11,369 nucleotides of DNA from CAIWXH01 sp964555675 (GTDB taxonomy: Bacteria > Chloroflexota > Chloroflexia > Chloroflexales > Chloroflexaceae): positions 1-11,369 of the forward strand of contig CAZKTU010000217.1 in the NCBI GenBank assembly GCA_964555675.1. The letters are read 5' to 3'. The position numbers and the translations under genes are program-made. Positions 5,814 through 11,369 of this stretch are shown here, one piece after another. Position 1 is the stretch's first letter; the number at the start of each line of letters is the position of its first letter. The notes under the pieces are model-generated. The model was not told the origin of the DNA. It saw nothing but the letters and a program-made list of their open reading frames with translations, and did no database searches.

Positions 5814-6266
5814 ATGGGATTTCTAGACCAGATCAGCAAGCAAATTACGCAGGGTGTCGACCGGGCCAAGTTTGAGGCCGAAAAGTTTCAGAAGACCACC
5901 CGCCTCCAGGGCGAGGTGAACGAGTTCCGGCGCCAGCTCGACGGCAAGCTCGGCGAGTTGGGCCAGCGGGCCTACGAGCTGCAGCGGGCCGGCCAGATCA
6001 GCTCGGCCACCATCGCCGAGCTCGCCCACGCCGTCGACCAGCTGCGCGCCTCGCTCCTGGCCAAGGAGGAGGAGCTGAAGGGCGCTCAGGCTGAGGTGTT
6101 CGAGGAGCCGCCCCCCGCGCCCGGGGCGCCCGCCGCCCAGCAGGTGCCGATCAGCGTCGAGCAGCCCGCCCCGGCCGCGCCCAGCGCGAAGGTCTGCGGC
6201 GTATGCAGCTTCCAGATGCCCGGCTCGGCCATGTTCTGCCCCAACTGCGGCACCCGCGTCGCCTAG
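5814..6266 (+). CDS. Coiled-coil protein with C-terminal zinc ribbon
   Basis: A 150-residue protein. Residues 1-85 are highly charged and helical (MGFLDQISKQITQG..., then heptad-like Leu/Ala pattern), a likely coiled coil. A Pro/Ala-rich linker follows at about 98-125. The tail is a zinc ribbon with C128-x2-C131 and C142-x2-C145, ending CPNCGTRVA. There is no membrane segment. Zinc-ribbon tails of this kind are common in small bacterial adaptor-like proteins and do not define function. The ATG at 5814 is preferred over one at 5781 because GGAGG (5802-5806) lies 7 bases upstream and the MGFL start is natural. It converges with the aspartase gene and shares its terminator. No function is assigned. 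Confidence 0.85.
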   Translation: MGFLDQISKQITQGVDRAKFEAEKFQKTTRLQGEVNEFRRQLDGKLGELGQRAYELQRAGQISSATIAELAHAVDQLRASLLAKEEELKGAQAEVFEEPPPAPGAPAAQQVPISVEQPAPAAPSAKVCGVCSFQMPGSAMFCPNCGTRVA

Positions 6267-6294
6267 CCTGGGCAGGCGGCGCCGGTAACCAAAA

Positions 6295-6325
6295 GGCCCC
6301 CTTCTCCTGTGCGGAGAAGGGGGCC
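6295..6325. terminator. Bidirectional intrinsic terminator between the zinc-ribbon and aspartase genes
   Basis: A perfect 13-bp GC-rich stem (6295-6307 with 6313-6325) with a 5-base loop lies between two convergent stops. On the minus strand it is followed by TTTT, which suits termination of the aspartase transcript. On the plus strand it is followed only by CTTGT, a weaker tail for the zinc-ribbon gene. Confidence 0.85.
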
Positions 6326-6342
6326 CTTGTCTGCCACGAAGA

Positions 6343-7761
6343 CTAGCCGGCGGCGGCGATGCCCTGGATGCCGCCCTCGGTGAGCGTGCGGGCGTCGATC
6401 AGCTTGTCGACCTCCTCGCCGGAGAGCAGACCCTTCTCGACGACCACCTCGCGGATCGTCTTGCCGGTGGCCATGGCCTCCTTGGCGACGGCGGCGCCGT
6501 TGAGGTAGCCGATCACCGGGTTGAGGGCGGTGACCAGGATGGCGTTCTTGGCCAGCCAGCCCTCGGCCTTCTCGCGGTTGGCGGTGATGCCGACGACGCA
6601 CTTGGTGGTGAAGGCGTTGATCGCGCCGATCAGCACGTGCATCATCTCGAAGAGATTGTGGGCGATGATCGGCATCATCACATTCAGCTCGAGCTGGCCG
6701 GCCTGGGCGGCCAGGCTGACGGTCAGGTCGCAGCCCTGGACGTGGAAGCAGGCCATGTTGAGCATCTCGGCCAGCACCGGGTTGACCTTGCCGGGCATAA
6801 TGCTCGAGCCGGGCTGCACGGCCGGCAGGCGGATCTCGTCGAGGCCGGTGGCGGGGCCCGAGCTGAGCATGCGGAAGTCGTTGGCGATGCGCACCAGGGT
6901 GATGCAGAGGGTGCGCATACTGGCCGAGAAATCGGCCGGGTCGGCCATGCTCTGCATGCTCTCGAACAGATTGCCCGAGCTGCGCAGGCCCTGGCCGGTC
7001 AGGTCCGAGAGCCGGTCGATCATGCGCTGGTGGTACTCGACGTGGGCGTTGAGGCCCGTGCCCGTGGCCGTGCCGCCGATGCCGAGGCGGCGTAGGCGCT
7101 CGGCCGAGGTCGCGATACGCTCGAGGTCGTTGCGCACCGCCAGGGCGTAGGCCCCGAACTCCTGGCCGAGGCGCACCGGCACAGCGTCCTGCAGGTGGGT
7201 GCGGCCCGACTTGACCACATCGTCGAACTCTTTGGCCTTGGCCTCGAGGGCGTCGGCCAGGTCGTCGATGGCGGCCAGCAGCTCGGGCAGGCGCCAGAGG
7301 CAGCCGAGGCGAATGGCCGTGGGGATGGTGTCGTTGGTCGACTGGGCCATGTTGACATGGTCGTTGGGGTTGACCGGCTTCTTGGGGTCGTCGAGGGCGA
7401 AGCCGAGGATCTGGTTGGCGCGGTTGGCGATCACCTCGTTGAGGTTCATGTTGTGCGAGGTGCCGGCGCCGGCCTGGAAGGGGTCGACCACGAACTGGCT
7501 CTGCCACTTGCCGGCGAGGACCTCGTCGGCGGCCTGGACGATCGCCCCGGCGATGGTCTCGTCGAGCAGGCCGAGGTCGCGGTTGACCTCGGCGGCGGCG
7601 CGCTTGACCGCCGCCTGGGCCCAGACAAAGGCCGGGTAGGGCTTGAGGCCGCTGACCGGAAAGTTGAGCACGGCCCGCTGGGTCTGGGCGCCATAGAGCG
7701 CGTCAGCGGGGACCTGCATCTCGCCGAGCGAATCCTTTTCGATCCGGAAGCTCTCACTCAT
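6343..7761 (-). CDS. aspA: Aspartate ammonia-lyase (aspartase/fumarase superfamily)
   Basis: A 472-residue class II lyase, full length for the superfamily. The signature loop GSSIMPGKVNP is at 318-328 (S319-S320, K325, N327), with T101 in GAGTS, GRTHLQD (T188-H189) and the QSTND block (S141-T142-N143). Three positions favour aspartase over fumarase: STN rather than SSN, GAGTS rather than GSGTQS, and AGQLELNVM rather than GNFELNVF. GRTH, however, is shared with fumarases and differs from the GRTQ of the E. coli aspartase. The predicted reaction is reversible deamination of aspartate to fumarate and ammonia in the cytoplasm; fumarate hydratase is the alternative. The ATG follows AGAGGAG with 8 bases between. 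A longer upstream reading is rejected. The gene has its own promoter and terminator and is monocistronic. Confidence 0.85.
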   Translation of the reverse strand: MSESFRIEKDSLGEMQVPADALYGAQTQRAVLNFPVSGLKPYPAFVWAQAAVKRAAAEVNRDLGLLDETIAGAIVQAADEVLAGKWQSQFVVDPFQAGAGTSHNMNLNEVIANRANQILGFALDDPKKPVNPNDHVNMAQSTNDTIPTAIRLGCLWRLPELLAAIDDLADALEAKAKEFDDVVKSGRTHLQDAVPVRLGQEFGAYALAVRNDLERIATSAERLRRLGIGGTATGTGLNAHVEYHQRMIDRLSDLTGQGLRSSGNLFESMQSMADPADFSASMRTLCITLVRIANDFRMLSSGPATGLDEIRLPAVQPGSSIMPGKVNPVLAEMLNMACFHVQGCDLTVSLAAQAGQLELNVMMPIIAHNLFEMMHVLIGAINAFTTKCVVGITANREKAEGWLAKNAILVTALNPVIGYLNGAAVAKEAMATGKTIREVVVEKGLLSGEEVDKLIDARTLTEGGIQGIAAAG

Positions 7762-7824
7762 ACGAGCTACTCCTCTGTTGGGCGCCTGTGTGAGGCGACG
7801 GCTAGGCAGGGACGACCGGGGCTG

Positions 7825-7833
7825 ATTGTAGCA
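7825..7833 (-). promoter_or_regulatory. Extended -10 promoter of the aspartase gene
   Basis: On the minus strand TGC-TACAAT is found 64 bases upstream of the ATG. It is the same 9-mer as at 5711-5719. No -35 match is found at normal spacing. Confidence 0.5.
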
Positions 7834-7891
7834 CAAGGCAGGCCGGGCCTATGGCGAGACCATCGGCCTATGTTGGGTGGTAACGGCCCTC

Positions 7892-7900
7892 TGTTAGGAT
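7892..7900 (+). promoter_or_regulatory. Possible extended -10 promoter of the TPR gene
   Basis: TGT-TAGGAT (4 of 6 plus TG extension) lies 41 bases before the ATG at 7941. TTGGGT at 7873-7878 is a weak -35 with a 16-base spacer. Confidence 0.35.
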
Positions 7901-7940
7901 GCCCGGGTATCCACGCGACCCCTAGCACTAGCCGGGCAAG

Positions 7941-8732
7941 ATGACTACCACCACCCCTACAGCCTTCGACGCCATCCTTGCGGCCGCCCAGGCCGCGGCC
8001 AACGCGGGCGACACCTTGCGGGCCCGCAGCTACTTTCGCAATGCCACCGAGATCGACCCCACGAACAGCGAGGCCTGGCTGGGCCTGGCCGCGACCGCCG
8101 CCGTGCTGCGCGAGCGCCGCAGGCTCTACGAGCGGGCCCTGGCGCTGAACCCCGCCTGCGAGGCGGCCCGCGAGGGCATCGCCCGGAGCGAGGCCCTGCT
8201 GGCCGCAGGCGCTGTGCTGACCCCGCGACCCGCGGCGCCGGCCGCGGCGGTGGGCGACGCACCCCTCGTGGCGACGCCAGAGCCCGAGCCGACCCCAGGG
8301 CCGCCGGCCCAGGCGGCATTGGGCGGCACGGCCCTGGCCCTGGTAGGGCTGGTCGGGCTGGCGACCATGGCGCTGCTGACCACCATGGGGATCTTTATCT
8401 TCACCAGCTTCCTGGGCTTTTTGCTCGCCTTCCTGGCGGGCTCCAGCGTGAGCGAGCTGATGGTGCGGCTCACCGCACCCCTGCGCCGGGGGCTGGGCGG
8501 GCGACCCGTGCAGGTTGCGGCCGCCCTGGGCATGATCCTCGGCAGCCTGGGGGCGATGGCCCTGGGCGGGCTGCTGCTCGCAGCCCTCGGGGCGCCCCTG
8601 CCCGCCGAAGCTGTGGCCATGGCCCGCAACAGCGGGGTCCCCGCCGAGCCGGCCCTGGTCCTGCTCAACAACCCCGGGCTGCTGGTCTTCGCCAGCTCGG
8701 CGGTGGCCGCGACGGTGTTTCGGCTGCGCTGA
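7941..8732 (+). CDS. TPR-domain membrane protein of unknown function
   Basis: A 263-residue protein. Residues about 8-85 form tetratricopeptide-like helix pairs (GDTLRARSYFRNATEIDPTN, then LYERALALNPACEAA), a protein-binding fold. A Pro/Ala/Glu linker (about 92-127) leads to hydrophobic segments at roughly 128-165 (two passes), 190-218 and 237-260, so the C-terminal half is a multi-pass membrane domain with the TPR part outside the bilayer, probably cytoplasmic as there is no signal peptide. I do not recognise the membrane domain. The ATG has only a weak ribosome binding site. The gene is divergent from the aspartase and ends at a strong hairpin, so it stands alone. A role as a membrane-anchored scaffold is inference from architecture only. 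Confidence 0.83.
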   Translation: MTTTTPTAFDAILAAAQAAANAGDTLRARSYFRNATEIDPTNSEAWLGLAATAAVLRERRRLYERALALNPACEAAREGIARSEALLAAGAVLTPRPAAPAAAVGDAPLVATPEPEPTPGPPAQAALGGTALALVGLVGLATMALLTTMGIFIFTSFLGFLLAFLAGSSVSELMVRLTAPLRRGLGGRPVQVAAALGMILGSLGAMALGGLLLAALGAPLPAEAVAMARNSGVPAEPALVLLNNPGLLVFASSAVAATVFRLR

Positions 8733-8752
8733 GACAGCCCCGCTTCAAACAG

Positions 8753-8788
8753 GCCCCGTAGGTCAGCGCATGGGCTGACCTACGGGGC
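8753..8788 (+). terminator. Strong hairpin after the TPR gene
   Basis: A perfect 15-bp stem (8753-8767 with 8774-8788) with a 6-base loop begins 20 bases after the TPR stop. The tail is TTCGTCGT, poor in T, so it is a strong fold with a weak U-tract. It separates the TPR gene from the dnaE regulatory region. Confidence 0.7.
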
Positions 8789-8817
8789 TTCGTCGTACTC
8801 CTAGAACAGTCATGCGG

Positions 8818-8846
8818 CTATCCACATTTTCTACAGGTTATCCACA
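8818..8846 (+). promoter_or_regulatory. Pair of DnaA-box sequences upstream of dnaE
   Basis: TTATCCACA at 8838-8846 is a perfect match to the classical DnaA box. CTATCCACA at 8818-8826 matches 8 of 9. They have the same orientation and are 20 bases apart, about two helical turns, within a stretch much richer in A and T than the rest of the window. They lie 45-73 bases upstream of the -10 at 8891. Confidence 0.6.
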
Positions 8847-8887
8847 GAGAATCTACTATTTACACCCCTTCCAGGAACAGGGGGGTA

Positions 8888-8896
8888 TGGTATAAT
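8888..8896 (+). promoter_or_regulatory. Extended -10 promoter (P1) of dnaE
   Basis: TGG-TATAAT is a perfect hexamer with the TG extension. No -35 is found at normal spacing; TTTACA at 8859-8864 is 26 bases away. A small palindrome, TTCCAGGAA (8869-8877), sits where a -35 would be. Transcription from near 8903 would give a leader of roughly 147 bases. Confidence 0.6.
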
Positions 8897-8966
8897 GCCA
8901 GACAGCCCAAAGCGGGCGAACAGCGCCCACACGTTATGTCTAAGAATCCCTTCGCTGTGCGGTAGA

Positions 8967-8996
8967 TTGACAGCGAGGCTGTGGAAAACATACGTT
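8967..8996 (+). promoter_or_regulatory. Possible second dnaE promoter (P2) with a DnaA box in its spacer
   Basis: A perfect TTGACA (8967-8972) is followed after 18 bases by TACGTT (8991-8996, 3 of 6). The spacer contains TGTGGAAAA (8980-8988), which is TTTTCCACA on the minus strand and fits the relaxed DnaA box TTWTNCACA. An inverted repeat TCGCTGT-N11-ACAGCGA (8952-8976) overlaps the -35. Confidence 0.35.
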
Positions 8997-9049
8997 TCTT
9001 CCGCAGCGGGCGCGCATTTTCCGCCAGCCAAGTGTAAAGACTTTATCCC

Positions 9050-11369
9050 ATGAAGGACTTTGTCCACCTGCACGTCCACTCAGAGTACAGCCTGCTGGAC
9101 GGCTATGCCTCGACCAAGGCGATCGCCGCGCGGGCGGCCGAGCTGGGCATGGACAGCATCGCCCTGACCGATCATGGCGTCATGTACGGGGCGATGGAGT
9201 TCTACGACGCGGCCAAGAAGGCGAACATCAGGCCGATCATCGGGATGGAAGCCTACATGGCCCCGGGCTCGCGCAGCGACGCGATGACCAAGGGCGGCAA
9301 GAACTACTACCACCTGCTGCTGCTGGCCAAGAACGAGGTCGGCTACCGCAACCTGGTCAAGCTGACCACGCGAGCCCATCTCGACGGCATGGGGCGCGGC
9401 GTGTTCGCCCGCCCGCGCATCGACCGGCAGCTGCTCGAGGAGCACCACGAGGGCCTGGTGGTCACCTCCTCGTGCATCGCCGGCGAGGTCATCCAGAGCC
9501 TGACGGCCCAGCAGCNNNNNNNNNNNNNNNNNNNNNNNNNNNNNNNNNNNNNNNNNNNNNNNNNNNNNNNNNNNNNNNNNNNNNNNNNNNNNNNNNNNNN
9601 NNNNNNNNNNNNNNNGGCGAACTGGGCATCCCCATGGTCGTCACCAACGACACCCACTTCGTGCGCAAAGAGGACCAGAAGACCCAGCACATGGTGATGT
9701 CGATGGGCATGAACCTCACCTACAAAGAGTTCTGCGCCAAAGACTTCGCCATGGACGAGAGCTACCACATCATGTCCGGCGAGGAGATGTGGGAGAAGTT
9801 CAAGCGCTACGGCACAGCGCCGCTGGAGAATACGCGCCGCATCGCCGAGATGTGCCGGCTCAAGCTCGACTTCGGGCGCGTGCAGCTGCCCCAGTTCGAC
9901 CTGCCCGAGGGCCACGACGCCGCATCGTATCTGAAGCTGGTCTGCGAAGAGGGCCTGATGAAGCGCTTCGCGGGCAACCCGCCCGCGAACTACATCGCCC
10001 GCCTCGAGGACGAGCTCGACGTGATCAACGCCACGGGCTTCCCCGACTACATGCTGATCGTCTGGGACTATGTCAAGTACGCCCGCTCGCGCGGCATCCC
10101 CTGCCTCCCCCGCGGCTCGGCCGGGGCCTCGCTGGTGCTCTACTGCCTCGGCATCACCGACGTCGACCCGGTCAAGAACAAGCTGCTCTTCGAGCGCTTC
10201 CTCTCGCGCGAGCGCCTCGAGATGCCCGATATCGACACCGACTTCGCCGACTCGCGCCGCGGCGAGATCCTCGACTATATCGCCGGCAAGTACGGCCGCG
10301 AGAATGTGGCCCAGATTATCACCTACGGCACCCTGGGCGCCAAGGCCGCCCTGCGCGACATGGGCCGGGTGATGGACGTGCCCCTCGGCGAGGTCGACCG
10401 GGTGGCCAAGCTCATCCCGAGCCTGCCCGTGGGCACCACGATCTCGCAGGCCCTCGAGCGCGTGCCCGAGCTGAAGCAGATCTACGACACCCAGCCCCAC
10501 TTGCAGGATCTGATCGACGCCGCCAAGAAGGTCGAGGGGCGTATGCGCTCGGTCGGCACCCACGCCTGTGGCGTGGTGGTCAGCCGCACCCCCCTCGAAG
10601 AGATCGTCCCGCTCCAGCGCACCACCAAAGACGAGCACGCGGTCATGGCCGCCTACGAGGGCCCGACCCTGGCCAAGATGGGCCTGCTCAAGATGGACAT
10701 TCTGGGCCTCACCAACCTCTCGGCGGTGGCCGAGGCCCTGAAGTATATCGAGCGCACCACCGGCAAGACGATGTGGCTCGACGACATCCCGCTCGACGAC
10801 CCCAAGGTCTTCGAGAGCCTGGGCCGCGGCGAGACCAAGAATGTCTTCCAGCTCGAGTCGGCGGGCATGACCCGCTACCTCGTGCAGCTGAAGCCCACCC
10901 GCGTCGACGACCTCTACGCCATGGTGGCCCTCTATCGCCCCGGCCCCCTCGAGCAGATCCCGCTCTACATCCAGAATAAGAACAACCCGCGCCAGATCAC
11001 CTACCTGCACCCCATCCTCAAGCCCATCCTCGAGGATACCTATGGTGTGATCGTCTACCAGGAGCAGATTATGCAGCTGCTCCAGACGGTCGCCGACTAC
11101 ACCCTCGGCCAGGCCTATATCGTGATCAAGGCGATCAGCAAGAAGAACAAAGAGCTGATGGCCGAGAACGGGGCGATCTTCAAAGAGGGCTGCCTCAAGA
11201 AGGGTATCAGCCGCGACGTGGCCGACCAGCTCTGGGAGCTGATCCTCCCCTTCGCCGGCTACTCCTTCAACCGGCCCCACGCCACCCTCTACGGGCTGCT
11301 CAGCTACCAGACCAGCTGGCTCAAGGTCAACTACCCGGTCGAGTACATGGCCGCCGTGCTCACCGGCGC
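9050..11369 (+). CDS. dnaE: DNA polymerase III alpha subunit (interrupted by gap 2, 3' truncated by window)
   Basis: The replicative polymerase subunit. 155 residues are visible before the gap and 584 after it; family members have about 1150-1200, so the C-terminal clamp-binding and OB parts lie beyond the window. The PHP domain opens with HLHVHSEYSLLDG (H8, H10, D17) and keeps LTDHG (D41-H42), GMEAY (E67), H88, C142 (TSSC) and, after the gap, NDTHF, so its metal site looks intact and may proofread. The palm domain has MPDIDTDF (Asp codons at 10234 and 10240) and KMDILGL (Asp at 10696), the three catalytic carboxylates. Divergences are RGSAGAS instead of GRGSAAGS (10111-10131), GQAYIVIKAISKK in place of the usual GGADxLRRAxGKK (11107-11145), and FNRPHATLY for FNKSHAAAY. 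The start lacks a strong ribosome binding site. Reading frames on the two sides of the N run do not agree. Confidence 0.96.
9516..9615. other. Assembly gap 2 (100 N) inside dnaE
   Basis: Exactly 100 N. For dnaE to stay in frame the missing length must leave remainder 2 on division by 3, while 100 leaves 1. Comparison from memory with E. coli and Thermus DnaE suggests about 45 residues (130-150 bases) are missing. Confidence 0.97.

Noticed and set aside
6343..7836. A 25-residue N-terminal extension of the aspartase to an ATG at 7836
   Set aside because: The extension would cover the likely promoter at 7825-7833 and lacks a ribosome binding site. The ATG at 7761 has AGAGGAG and matches the family's N-terminus.
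7195..7944. A 249-codon plus-strand frame antisense to the aspartase N-terminus
   Set aside because: It is a Gly/Val/Leu-rich shadow of a confidently assigned gene and runs through the divergent promoter region.
8805..9049. Chromosomal replication origin at the dnaE upstream region
   Set aside because: Only three DnaA-box matches and a small AT-rich patch are present, and dnaA, dnaN or gyrB are not nearby. A regulatory role at dnaE is the simpler reading.
8895..9053. A 52-codon frame upstream of dnaE whose stop overlaps the dnaE ATG (ATGA)
   Set aside because: Its only ATG lies inside the -10 element at 8891-8896, so it could not be on the transcript from that promoter. No ribosome binding site is seen and the product is unlike any protein I know.
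8831..9079. An 82-codon minus-strand frame opposite the dnaE leader
   Set aside because: It overlaps the promoter region and the first codons of dnaE, with no start signal or domain.
9343..11280. A 645-codon minus-strand frame opposite dnaE
   Set aside because: It reads through the N run and is antisense to conserved polymerase motifs. Long antisense frames are expected in GC-rich genes with strong third-position G/C.

Overview
This is a GC-rich (about two thirds G+C by eye) bacterial chromosomal stretch from a draft assembly. The style of the proteins suggests a filamentous Chloroflexota (Chloroflexia, Roseiflexus/Kouleothrix-like): the DnaE sequence type, an aspartase/fumarase next to small TPR and zinc-ribbon proteins, and a dispersed his locus. 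The taxonomy is inference. Two runs of exactly 100 N (1104-1203 and 9516-9615) are scaffold gaps, and at both the flanking genes show that the true missing length is not 100.

Layout. 1-191 is the C-terminus of a glutamate dehydrogenase (+). After an intergenic stretch with three tandem inverted-repeat units and a TATAAT promoter comes a two-gene unit (+): a single-domain response regulator (389-772) and a HAD phosphatase (779 into gap 1). On the other side of the gap, on the minus strand, are the first codons of a probable GNAT acetyltransferase and, upstream of it, a two-domain sulfurtransferase (1244-2116). The intergenic region 2117-2293 is divergent. A tightly overlapping four-gene operon (+) follows: hisN-type histidinol-phosphatase (2294-3064), MazG-like pyrophosphohydrolase (3064-3390), hisB (3387-3983) and a PrsW-family membrane protease (3983-4954).

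From 4971 to 6266 two unrecognised proteins are transcribed divergently: a helical 196-aa protein (-) and a coiled-coil/zinc-ribbon protein (+). The latter converges on an aspartate ammonia-lyase-type gene (7761-6343, -) across a shared bidirectional terminator. A TPR membrane protein (7941-8732, +) ends at a 15-bp-stem hairpin. The window closes with a long, AT-richer dnaE regulatory region holding DnaA-box matches and the first two thirds of dnaE (9050 to the end), which encodes the replicative polymerase III alpha subunit with an apparently intact PHP domain.

The clearest functional link is the his operon: HisN and HisB catalyse two steps of histidine synthesis, and the MazG-like protein between them belongs to the same superfamily as HisE. 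The most interesting signals are the DnaA boxes at dnaE, the divergent nucleotide-binding motifs in DnaE, and a recurring extended -10 promoter type without a recognisable -35. I see no mobile element, CRISPR array or RNA gene.
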